This document shows, piece by piece, positions 1 to 7,013 of a stretch of 48,610 bases of DNA (position 1 is the stretch's first letter; the number at the start of each line of letters is the position of its first letter). Origin of the DNA: Desulfurellales bacterium (GTDB taxonomy: Bacteria; Campylobacterota_A; Desulfurellia; Desulfurellales; Hippeaceae); the NCBI GenBank assembly GCA_027035575.1, contig JALVUQ010000045.1, positions 1 through 48,610 on the forward strand. Reading direction: 5' to 3'. The notes beneath the pieces were generated by a model. That model was not told where the DNA came from. It saw only the letters and a program-made list of their open reading frames with translations, and did not search any database. Both the position numbers and the translations under genes were made by a program.

Positions 1-398
1 GCAGAAAGGAAGCCGAAGACATAGCCTTGGAGTTTTTAAACAAGGTGGGCATTGCAGACAAAAAAGATGACTACCCCGGAAATCTTTCCGGCGGACAGCA
101 GCAGAGAGTTGCAATAGCAAGAGCACTCGCAATGAACCCTAAGATTATGCTGTTCGACGAGGCTACAAGTGCTTTGGACCCTGAAATGGTAGGCGGAATA
201 CTAGATATAATGAAAAGTCTTGCAAAAGAGGGCATAACAATGGTTGTGGTCACTCACGAGATGGGCTTTGCCAGGGAAGCGGCAGACAGAATCGTTTTTA
301 TGGACCACGGTCAGATAATAGAGATAGATACGCCCGATAATGTATTTACAAATGCGAAAAGCGAAAGACTGAGGCAGTTTTTGAGCCAAATCCTGTAA
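1..398 (+). CDS. Polar amino acid ABC transporter ATP-binding protein, 3' part (GlnQ-like)
   Basis: The left window edge cuts this gene. The frame is open from base 3, so the N-terminus with Walker A lies outside. The visible part holds the ABC signature [15 protein letters not shown], Walker B ending in [13 protein letters not shown], and the switch histidine in VVTHEMGFA. The E-M-G-F-A sequence after the histidine and the C-terminal [13 protein letters not shown] segment are typical of GlnQ/HisP ATPases that energise uptake of polar amino acids. The ATPase works at the inner face of the membrane with permease and binding-protein partners that must lie to the left. The next gene starts one base after the stop, so the two may be co-transcribed, although their functions look unrelated. 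The substrate cannot be read from this fragment. Confidence 0.93.
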   Translation, partial: RKEAEDIALEFLNKVGIADKKDDYPGNLSGGQQQRVAIARALAMNPKIMLFDEATSALDPEMVGGILDIMKSLAKEGITMVVVTHEMGFAREAADRIVFMDHGQIIEIDTPDNVFTNAKSERLRQFLSQIL

Positions 399-399
399 G

Positions 400-1422
400 A
401 TGAGAAAAATCAAGATTCCCATAGAAAAAGCCATAGGAGAAAAAATTCCCCACGACTTTACAAAAATAGACAAAAAAGAGGGCTTTAAGGGGGCATATTT
501 CAAGAAAGGGCACATTATAAGAAAAAGCGATATAGAAAAACTGCGAAAAATAGGGAAGAACTACATTTACAAAATTACGCCCTCAAAAGACGATATACAC
601 GAAGACGATTTTGCCGTTTCCACAGCTCCTCTTTTAGCTGGGAGAAACGTCAGTTTTTCCAAAGAACCCTCAGAGGGCAAAATTATCTTCAAAGCCTCAA
701 TAGACGGGCTTTTGAAGATAGACAGAAAAAGACTGTTAAGAATAAACTGCATAAGTCAAACCTCTTTTCCAACGATACACGACAACTTTCCTGTCAAAAA
801 AGGTCAGCAAATAGCTGCGTTCAGGACAATCCCTCTTTATGTAAAAAGAAGGGTCTTGGATAGGGTTAAAAAGATTGCTGATAAACCCGTATTAAGCGTT
901 TTAGAGTATAAAATAAAAAAAGCTAGTATAGTAGTTACCGGAACGGAGATTTATAACGGGCTTGTAAAAGACGAATTTATACCGAAAATGACGGCAAAAC
1001 TAAAAGCCTTTGGTGTAAGTGTGGAAAACAGTGTTGTAGTGCCGGATGATAAACAAGCTGTAAAAGAGGCTTTTTTGAAGTTTAAAGATAGTGAATTTGT
1101 TATAGTGACAGGCGGTTCGAGCGTTGATCCCGATGATGTTACAAAAGAAGCTTTGAAAAAAGCAGGAGTCAAATTTATAAGAGAGGGTAACCCTATTCAG
1201 CCGGCTAACAACTTAACAATAGGTTATCTAAATAAAACAACCGTCTGTGTTGTGCCTGCCGGGGCTTTGTTTTATAAAGCCAGTGCCTTTGATGTAATGC
1301 TGCCCCGTCTGCTGGCTAAAGATAAGATAACAAAAAAAGATATAGCAAACTATGCGCTGGGCGGGCTGTGCCACTTTTGTGCAGTTTGCTTGTATCCGAT
1401 GTGTCCGTTTGGGAAGTCTTGA
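400..1422 (+). CDS. Molybdopterin-binding (MoCF_biosynth) domain protein with Cys-rich tail
   Basis: This 340-residue protein has an N-terminal region of about 160 residues with a basic, SAF-like character. A MoCF_biosynth domain follows, recognised by VVTGTEIYNG, by the TGGSSVDPDD loop near residues 238-247, and by PAGALFYK near the end. The last 20 residues contain four cysteines (CHFCAVCLYPMC) followed by PFG, a possible metal or Fe-S site. Such a tail is seen in anaerobe versions of this family but not in MoeA itself. The protein probably binds molybdopterin or adenylylated molybdopterin, but its reaction is unknown. It starts directly after the ABC ATPase and ends one base before the moeA start, which suggests co-translation with moeA and a shared role in Mo/W cofactor maturation. 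Confidence 0.8.
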   Translation: MRKIKIPIEKAIGEKIPHDFTKIDKKEGFKGAYFKKGHIIRKSDIEKLRKIGKNYIYKITPSKDDIHEDDFAVSTAPLLAGRNVSFSKEPSEGKIIFKASIDGLLKIDRKRLLRINCISQTSFPTIHDNFPVKKGQQIAAFRTIPLYVKRRVLDRVKKIADKPVLSVLEYKIKKASIVVTGTEIYNGLVKDEFIPKMTAKLKAFGVSVENSVVVPDDKQAVKEAFLKFKDSEFVIVTGGSSVDPDDVTKEALKKAGVKFIREGNPIQPANNLTIGYLNKTTVCVVPAGALFYKASAFDVMLPRLLAKDKITKKDIANYALGGLCHFCAVCLYPMCPFGKS

Positions 1423-1423
1423 A

Positions 1424-2593
1424 ATGATAACAACAAAAGAAGCAGTCGGTATTGTTCTAAACAACGCTAAATTCGAGGATATATACGAAGAGGTCTATGT
1501 CAGTGATTGTTTGGGGCGTGTAAGTTATGAAAATATTGTCTCTAAAGTTGATATACCCACCTTTACAAGAAGCTCGATGGACGGATACGCCGTTAGATTC
1601 GGCAATGAAAATCGCTACAAAATCATCAATGAGGGCGAGAAGTTAGAGCCCGGCAGCTGCATAAGGGTTAATACGGGTTTTGAAATACCTGCTTTTGCCG
1701 ATGCGGTTGTTGAGGTTGAAAAGGCAGCGGTTAAAGATGAATATATCGAAATTGAAGAGGAAATAAATAAACAAAGGAATTTTACCAAAAAGGGAAGTGA
1801 GCTTAAAAAGGGAGATATTTTAATAGGCGCACACAAAAGAATAGACATAAGAAAAAGGGCTTTGTTGGCTTATGCCGGAGTTGTCAGTCTGAAAGTATAT
1901 AAAAAACCGGTTGTCGGAATTATAACGACCGGAGATGAGGTTGTGTTTCCCGGATGTTTAGCGCAAAAAAACAGCGTATTTAACTCAAACTACTTCATAC
2001 TTGAGGGGCTCGTCAGAAAATGGGGAGCAGACCCTGTTTATTTTGGTCATATCCCTGATAAAAAAGAGGTGTTAAAACAGCGGTTGCTGTATGCTTTAAA
2101 CAGATGTGATGTCCTGTTGACGACAGGCGGGGTGAGCAAAGGCACTAAGGATTATGCAAAAGACGTGTTAAAAGAGGCTAAAGCGAAAATGTTGTTTGAA
2201 AAAAGCACGATAAAACCGGGTAAGCCGGCTGCATTTGCCGCATACGAGGATAGGTTTATCTTTTCACTTCCCGGGTGGCCTGCCGCTTTATATACAACCG
2301 CATATCTCTACCTAAAGCCGTTTTTGTTAAGAATTTCAGGCAGTGAAAATTATGAAAATATGTTTTTTGAGGGTATAATAGATGAGGATATGCACTCTCA
2401 AAAAGGTAAAGATTACTTTAACAGAGTTAAAATAGACTATAAAAACGGCGAGTTTCATTTGAAGCTTGTGGGTTCGCAAAAAACAGACAACTACTTTTCC
2501 ATTGCAAAAGCGGAAGGGCTTGTGTGGCTTGATACGGAAAAGGGTGATGAAAAAAAGGGAAGCAAGCTCCCCTTTCTGTTTTTTGACGATTAG
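1424..2593 (+). CDS. moeA: Molybdopterin molybdenumtransferase MoeA
   Basis: The product is 389 residues, close to the usual MoeA length. MoeA inserts molybdate (or tungstate) into adenylylated molybdopterin in the cytoplasm. Family landmarks are RSSMDGYAVR near residue 49, the TTGDEV segment, the TTGGVSKG loop and the SLPGWPAALY motif, followed by a C-terminal MoeA domain IV. An upstream in-frame extension to 1352 is possible, but the ATG at 1424 aligns with the family start and follows the preceding stop by one base. The stop codon overlaps the stop of the convergent gene on the minus strand. Co-location with the Cys-tailed molybdopterin-binding protein, and the Mo/W transporter and Mo/W enzyme elsewhere in the window, fit a Mo/W-dependent metabolism. 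Confidence 0.93.
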   Translation: MITTKEAVGIVLNNAKFEDIYEEVYVSDCLGRVSYENIVSKVDIPTFTRSSMDGYAVRFGNENRYKIINEGEKLEPGSCIRVNTGFEIPAFADAVVEVEKAAVKDEYIEIEEEINKQRNFTKKGSELKKGDILIGAHKRIDIRKRALLAYAGVVSLKVYKKPVVGIITTGDEVVFPGCLAQKNSVFNSNYFILEGLVRKWGADPVYFGHIPDKKEVLKQRLLYALNRCDVLLTTGGVSKGTKDYAKDVLKEAKAKMLFEKSTIKPGKPAAFAAYEDRFIFSLPGWPAALYTTAYLYLKPFLLRISGSENYENMFFEGIIDEDMHSQKGKDYFNRVKIDYKNGEFHLKLVGSQKTDNYFSIAKAEGLVWLDTEKGDEKKGSKLPFLFFDD

Positions 2594-2949
2594 GTTTTAT
2601 TAAACAGGTTGCCCAAATCAACGATTTTGTCGTTTGAAGAACCTGAAGTTTGAAGCGGGTCTGCGCCAGGTATGTTTGAGCTTATTGTTATGTTGCTTTT
2701 AGCCTGAATATATTTGTTTTCCAAATCCGAAGGCACGTTCTCAAATTCATAAACAACCTTGTCCATATCTATCAATCCGCCGATTTTTTCCTCAAATGGA
2801 AAGCCGTAGGGCACTATTGCTATCTGAATGCCGGATGATGCCGGTATAACCTGAATCAACGCAACATCCTCTATTGCATTTTTCTGTTCGTTGTAGGTTC
2901 CGATAACCGTTTCGCCGGTGACCAGTTTTGCAAATTTTATGTTACTCAT
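2590..2949 (-). CDS. Small conserved hypothetical protein, possibly Sm-like
   Basis: This is a 119-residue protein without signal peptide or membrane segment. The first 55 residues (KLVTGETVIGTY, then a run of alternating hydrophobic residues ending in VPYGFPFEE) look like a short beta-barrel and recall Sm-like proteins that open with K-L-x-T-G-E. The second half is polar and Ser/Asn-rich and ends in DLGNLFNKT. I do not recognise the family with certainty. The start ATG overlaps the yraN stop (ATGA) and lies behind GGAGG, so it is the last gene of the ffh operon and is probably translationally coupled. The Sm-like reading is inference from the opening motif only; no function is assigned. Confidence 0.6.
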   Translation of the reverse strand: MSNIKFAKLVTGETVIGTYNEQKNAIEDVALIQVIPASSGIQIAIVPYGFPFEEKIGGLIDMDKVVYEFENVPSDLENKYIQAKSNITISSNIPGADPLQTSGSSNDKIVDLGNLFNKT

Positions 2950-3296
2950 AAATCCTCCAAAAAAGCGTTTTCAATCCAATCAACACTGTCATTTTCTATA
3001 CCGATTACATCGAAACGCACATCGATATTTTCCAACTTCTTTTTCATTAAAAAATACTTGGCACACCCTACAATCCTTTGCTGTTTCTTTCTGTTCACAA
3101 ATTCTGAAGAATAGCCGAAATCACTGCTGTGGCGTGCCTTCACTTCAACAAAAATAACGAGACTGTCTTTTTTAGCGATTATATCTATCTCGCCGTTTTT
3201 ACATCTGAAGTTTCTCGCTATTACAACAAAACCATTGTTTTTTAAAAACAACGCTGCCCTATCTTCGCCCCATTTACCGTAATCAGCTTTTTTAAT
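2946..3296 (-). CDS. yraN: YraN family (UPF0102) nuclease-fold protein, probable ATT start
   Basis: YraN proteins are about 115-120 residues with a restriction-endonuclease-like fold. The core here is GEIDIIAKK followed by FVEVKAR, the E-D-ExK arrangement of that fold. The family also conserves a G..GE..A segment at the very N-terminus. That segment ([10 protein letters not shown]) is encoded upstream of the first canonical start, a TTG at 3251. No ATG, GTG or TTG exists between that TTG and the upstream in-frame stop at 3339-3341. The codon that restores full length is ATT at 3294-3296, behind AAAAAGG, and it overlaps the rplS stop as ATTAA. The product is then 116 residues. The family's role is not established; a DNA-processing function is inferred from the fold. 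Confidence 0.8.
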   Translation of the reverse strand: MKKADYGKWGEDRAALFLKNNGFVVIARNFRCKNGEIDIIAKKDSLVIFVEVKARHSSDFGYSSEFVNRKKQQRIVGCAKYFLMKKKLENIDVRFDVIGIENDSVDWIENAFLEDL

Positions 3297-3648
3297 AACC
3301 TTTTTTCCTAATCTTGGCGGCTTTGCCCCTTCTGTTTCTTAAGTAGTAGAGTCTTGCTCTTCTTACCTTTCCTCTATAGACTATCTCTACCTTTTCAACC
3401 GTGTCGCTTAAATAGGGGAATATTTTTTCGACACCGACACCATAGGACTCTTTTCTAACCGTAAATGTGCCGTTTAGACCTCTTCCGCCTCTTCTTCTTA
3501 TTACCGTTCCTGCAAAAATTTGTGTTCTTTCTTTATTACCCTCCTTAACCTTGGTGTAAACCTTTACGGAATCGCCGGGCCACAACTCGGGAATTTCTTT
3601 ATTGTAGCTTTTTGCAATCTCCTCTTCAAAAGCTCTCATTTTATCCAT
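3292..3648 (-). CDS. rplS: 50S ribosomal protein L19
   Basis: L19 lies at the interface of the ribosomal subunits. The 118-residue length is standard. Family landmarks are [14 protein letters not shown], the [11 protein letters not shown] segment, [19 protein letters not shown] and the C-terminal [13 protein letters not shown] with its basic tail. The ATG at 3646-3648 follows GGAG with six bases between, and the gene overlaps the trmD stop by eight bases. It is followed at once by yraN, whose start overlaps the rplS stop. The order trmD-rplS is widely conserved. Confidence 0.97.
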   Translation of the reverse strand: MDKMRAFEEEIAKSYNKEIPELWPGDSVKVYTKVKEGNKERTQIFAGTVIRRRGGRGLNGTFTVRKESYGVGVEKIFPYLSDTVEKVEIVYRGKVRRARLYYLRNRRGKAAKIRKKGY

Positions 3649-4309
3649 CTTCCACTCCTATCTTAAAAGTTTTTTCTATCGCTTTCTGTTTTCTCCATTT
3701 TTTAATTTGATTATGGTTGCCGGAGAGCAGTATGTCCGGTACCCTCATTTTTCTGAACACCTCAGGTCTTGTATATTGAGGGTATTCTATGAGGCTGTTT
3801 TCAAACGTTTCTTCTTTCAAAGACTCCTCGTTACCGAGAACGCCGGGCAAGAGCCTTACAACACTGTCAACAACAACCATAGCCGCTATTTCACCACCGC
3901 TTAAAATAAACCTGCCTATTGAAATCTCCTCATCCGCCAATGTTCTTATTCTTTCGTCAAAACCTTCATATCTTCCGCATATCATAGCAATTGACTTCTT
4001 CTTCGAGAGCTCTACGGCTTTTTTTTGATTGAAAACTTTTGCTTGAGGTGTAAACAGAATGGTATAAACGTCTTTATCTTTGGAGAAGACATAATCCATA
4101 GCTTCAAAAACAGGTTCGGGTTTCATAACCATCCCTGCACCGCCTCCGTACGGATAGTCGTCGGTTGTTTTGTGTTTATCGTGAGCAAAATCCCTGATAT
4201 TAACCATTTCTATTTCCACTTTGTTTTTTTCTTGAGCCCTCTTGATTATGGTTTCCGTAAAAACACTCTCAAACATTCCGGGAAAAATAGACACTACGTA
4301 TATTTTCAT
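3641..4309 (-). CDS. trmD: tRNA (guanine-N1-)-methyltransferase TrmD
   Basis: TrmD methylates N1 of G37 in tRNAs with G36G37 using S-adenosylmethionine and so protects the reading frame. The protein is about 222 residues. It shows the deep-knot features FDERI (in YEGFDERI), the [17 protein letters not shown] segment forming the knot, and [10 protein letters not shown] downstream. A GTG at 4312 and an ATG at 4309 are adjacent start candidates; ATG matches the family's MKI start. In many bacteria khpA and rimM lie between rpsP and trmD, but here only about 22 bases separate them. The gene overlaps rplS by eight bases. Confidence 0.96.
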   Translation of the reverse strand: MKIYVVSIFPGMFESVFTETIIKRAQEKNKVEIEMVNIRDFAHDKHKTTDDYPYGGGAGMVMKPEPVFEAMDYVFSKDKDVYTILFTPQAKVFNQKKAVELSKKKSIAMICGRYEGFDERIRTLADEEISIGRFILSGGEIAAMVVVDSVVRLLPGVLGNEESLKEETFENSLIEYPQYTRPEVFRKMRVPDILLSGNHNQIKKWRKQKAIEKTFKIGVEDG

Positions 4310-4334
4310 CACTCACAGGCAAATTGATACCTAC

Positions 4335-4571
4335 CTAAACCCCGGCTTTTTTAGCAAGATTTTTAACCGTTTCAGACGGCTGTGCACCCTTTTCAATCCA
4401 AGCCTTGTATTTTTCGATATCAAGCTTGATTTCCGGTGTTTCGATTTTGGGGTCGTAGTGCCCCAAAATGTCCAAAATCTTGCCGTCTCTTTTCTTTCTA
4501 GAATCAAGAACAACTATTCTGTAAAACGGTTTTTTCTTAGCTCCGCCTCTTCTCAACCTTATTGCTACCAC
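4335..4571 (-). CDS. rpsP: 30S ribosomal protein S16
   Basis: This is a 78-residue S16, recognised by the opening VAIRLRRGGAKKKPFYRIVV, the DSRKKRDGKI segment and the LGHYDPK motif. It starts with GTG immediately after the ffh stop codon. Its Shine-Dalgarno sequence (AAAGGAGGA) lies inside the last codons of ffh, so translation of the two is linked. S16 is a 30S assembly protein that binds 16S rRNA near h17/h7. Confidence 0.97.
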   Translation of the reverse strand: MVAIRLRRGGAKKKPFYRIVVLDSRKKRDGKILDILGHYDPKIETPEIKLDIEKYKAWIEKGAQPSETVKNLAKKAGV

Positions 4572-5906
4572 TTAAAATCCTCCTTTATTCATTATTCCCA
4601 TATTTTTCATCATACTCATTGCCTTCGTTTTGTTCATACCCTTCATCATCTTGCTCATTTCTATAAACTGCCTTATCAACTTGTTTATATCGCTAACCTT
4701 TGTGCCGCTTCCTTTCGCTATTCTTCTCTTTCTGCTTGCATTTAATATTCTGTAGTTTTGCCTTTCTTTCTTTGTCATAGACAGTATTATAGCCTCTATA
4801 TGTTTAAGCTCTTTTTCAAAGGCTTCCTCATCGTCTATTTTAATTTTGTTTAATCCGGGAATCATCTTCAAAAGCTTTGCCAAAGAACCCATTTTTTGTA
4901 TTTTTTTAAGCTGCGAGAGGAAATCGTCAAATGTAAACTGCTGCTTTTTAAGTTTCCTTTCAAGCTCTTTTGCCTCTTTTTCGTCTTCGTTTTCCCTGAC
5001 CTTCTCAATCAGGCTCAAAACATCGCCCATACCGAGAATTCTCGATGCAACCCTGTCAGGATAAAAAGGCTCGAAGTCGTTTATCTTTTCACCTATTCCG
5101 GCAAATTTTATCGGTTTTGATGTGATTTTCATTATGGATAGAGCCGCACCGCCCCTTGCATCACCGTCCATCTTGGTGAATATGGAACCGGTTATGCCAA
5201 TCTCGTCGTTAAATGTTTTTGCCACATTGACGGCTTCTTGCCCTATCATCGCATCTGCAACAAACAGTATCTCGTTGGGGTTAACCTTAGCTTTGATTTT
5301 TTTAAGCTCATCCATCAATTCGCTATCTATCTGCAAACGCCCGGCTGTATCGAGAATGATTATGTCTCTGCCGTTTTGAGATGCGTACTTAACGGCATTT
5401 TCGGCTATCTTTTCAGGTTTTTCCTCTTGCGAGAAGACCGGAATATCAATAGATTTTCCAAGCACCTGAATCTGTTTAATAGCCGCAGGTCTGTAGATAT
5501 CGCAAGCCACAAGCAGGGGCTGTCTTCCTTTTGATTTAAGAAATCTTGCCAGTTTTGCCGCCGTGGTTGTTTTTCCGCTTCCCTGCAATCCTATGAGCAT
5601 AATGATGAAGGGTCTCGTTTTAATTACAAGTTGTGTTGCCTCACCGCCGAGCAACTCGGTAAGCCTTTTATGCACCGCTTCTATTATTATTTGTCCCGGC
5701 GTTAAGCTCTTCTCAAGCTCTTTTCCGTCCAAATCCTCTTCCAACTCTTTTATAAAACTCTTTACGACCTTATAGTTTACATCGGCTTCAAGAAGGGCAA
5801 ACTTAACCTCTTTCAAGGCGATGCGCAAATCGTCTTTGCTTATCGTTCCTTGACCTTTTAACTTCTTTAAAATATCGGTAAGTTTGTCGCTCAAATCAGA
5901 AAACAT
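4572..5906 (-). CDS. ffh: Signal recognition particle protein Ffh
   Basis: Ffh is the GTPase of the bacterial SRP. With 4.5S RNA it delivers ribosomes making membrane proteins to FtsY. The 444 residues give an N domain (1-85), a G domain with the P-loop GLQGSGKTTTAAKLA, the DTAGR motif and TKMDGDARGG, and a Met-rich M domain from about residue 325 to the end (MIPGLNKI, RKRRIAKGSGT, then several Met-rich helices). It is the first gene of the minus-strand operon and has a good promoter 30-60 bases upstream. The 4.5S RNA gene is not visible in this window. Confidence 0.97.
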   Translation of the reverse strand: MFSDLSDKLTDILKKLKGQGTISKDDLRIALKEVKFALLEADVNYKVVKSFIKELEEDLDGKELEKSLTPGQIIIEAVHKRLTELLGGEATQLVIKTRPFIIMLIGLQGSGKTTTAAKLARFLKSKGRQPLLVACDIYRPAAIKQIQVLGKSIDIPVFSQEEKPEKIAENAVKYASQNGRDIIILDTAGRLQIDSELMDELKKIKAKVNPNEILFVADAMIGQEAVNVAKTFNDEIGITGSIFTKMDGDARGGAALSIMKITSKPIKFAGIGEKINDFEPFYPDRVASRILGMGDVLSLIEKVRENEDEKEAKELERKLKKQQFTFDDFLSQLKKIQKMGSLAKLLKMIPGLNKIKIDDEEAFEKELKHIEAIILSMTKKERQNYRILNASRKRRIAKGSGTKVSDINKLIRQFIEMSKMMKGMNKTKAMSMMKNMGIMNKGGF

Positions 5907-5934
5907 ACATCACCACCTTAAAAAACAGCGTATA

Positions 5935-5963
5935 ATACTATTACAGAAAGGATTGTATGTCAA
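5935..5963 (-). promoter_or_regulatory. Sigma-70-type promoter for the ffh operon
   Basis: On the minus strand TTGACA (5958-5963) is separated by 17 bases from TAGTAT (5935-5940). The ffh ATG begins 29 bases downstream of the -10 element. The -35 matches consensus fully and the -10 matches four of six bases. Confidence 0.6.
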
Positions 5964-6129
5964 TACCTAAATAGTTTTGTGACAATAAAAACCTAAAAAC
6001 CGTTTTTGCTTTTTTTTCGGATGCGCCTATGGCTTTATTTGTTGACATAGGCTCTGCATAAGAGGTATTGTTTGAAAGTAAGGCTGCCTGATAAAAACAG
6101 CGAAAAACTGCCGATTAAGGAATAGCGGA

Positions 6130-6582
6130 ATGAAAGAATTTATGGTTGAATTTTGCAAGTTTGTCGGAATAAACATAAAACTAAGCTGGATAAAAGACAT
6201 AATTTTTTGGATTGCTTTGCTTCTTGCCGTACCCGTTCGTTTTTTAATTATACCCGAAATTCCAAACAGCAGTCCGTTCTGCAGCTGTTTTTTGTTTGCC
6301 GATTTAATTTTATTAGCTTTTTGTGAGGAGCTGCTTTTCAGGGGTTTTTTAATGCCTGTTGTTGCTTATAAACTAAAAGGTAAAATATCTGTTTTTAGTT
6401 ATTCAAATATTTCCGCTGCTTTTGTTTTTTCACTTTTTCATCTTTTTGCACACAGCTTCTTTTGGTCTGCCGCCGTTTTTATCCCCGCTCTTGTTTTCGG
6501 ATATTTCAGAGAAAAACACGACTCGATACTACCCGCCGTTGTTTTGCATTTTTTCTATAATTTGGTTTACTTTTGTGTGTAA
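6130..6582 (+). CDS. CPBP family intramembrane glutamic endopeptidase
   Basis: This 150-residue polytopic membrane protein of the CAAX/Abi (CPBP) family has the catalytic EE pair in CEELLFRG (about residues 64-71), the F-x3-H motif FSLFHLF (about 98-104) and the H-x3-N motif HFFYN near the C-terminus. These are the three conserved motifs of bacterial members, which are predicted membrane proteases. Some members protect against bacteriocins or process peptides, but nothing here points to a substrate. The gene stands alone between the ffh promoter and a long A+T-rich gap, with a poor Shine-Dalgarno sequence before the ATG. The product is shorter than most members (200-280 residues) and has few N-terminal helices. 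Confidence 0.85.
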   Translation: MKEFMVEFCKFVGINIKLSWIKDIIFWIALLLAVPVRFLIIPEIPNSSPFCSCFLFADLILLAFCEELLFRGFLMPVVAYKLKGKISVFSYSNISAAFVFSLFHLFAHSFFWSAAVFIPALVFGYFREKHDSILPAVVLHFFYNLVYFCV

Positions 6583-7013
6583 AAAAGCCAAATACCCGTA
6601 TTAAAATTGAAGCCTGAAAATGTTCCGTTTTTATATCTTGGAAAGATTAACTTTTGCAAGATTTTTGTTTACGCAAAGTACCATATTCGGACTATAAAAG
6701 CAGAAGGTTGATACAATACGGTCTTTAAAGAAAAAAGTGTAATGTTTAATATCAAAAGCGATACAGTTAGTCAGCACCGTCTATTTTTATTTGATGTTGA
6801 CATTATAAATAAAATCCTTGACATTAAATAAAATATTTCATAAAACTAAATAAAATTAATTTAATTGCATCTAAGTACTTGTCCATAAAACGTGAACGGT
6901 AAAGTAGGGAGAGTTGGTTTTTTAAGTTAAAAGTTTTACATTATCAGCATTCTTAATTTTAATAAAAGCCACACTATGCTTTTTATAGTAAAAGGTTAGG
7001 AGGTTTAAGGGTT
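6583..7013 (+). other. 431-base A+T-rich gap with a near-direct repeat
   Basis: I see no convincing coding sequence here. The gap contains two near-copies of TTGACATTA(TA)AATAAAAT, starting at 6797 and 6818. The second TTGACA has a weak -10 candidate (TAAAAC, 6841-6846) at 17-base spacing. An AGGAGG at 6998-7003 serves the propeller gene that starts at 7014. The leader between the candidate promoter and the start would be about 160 bases long; I recognise no riboswitch in it. Confidence 0.45.

Noticed and set aside
1352-1423. Upstream extension of moeA
   Set aside because: It would overlap the Cys-rich end of the previous gene, has no ribosome site and extends beyond the family N-terminus.
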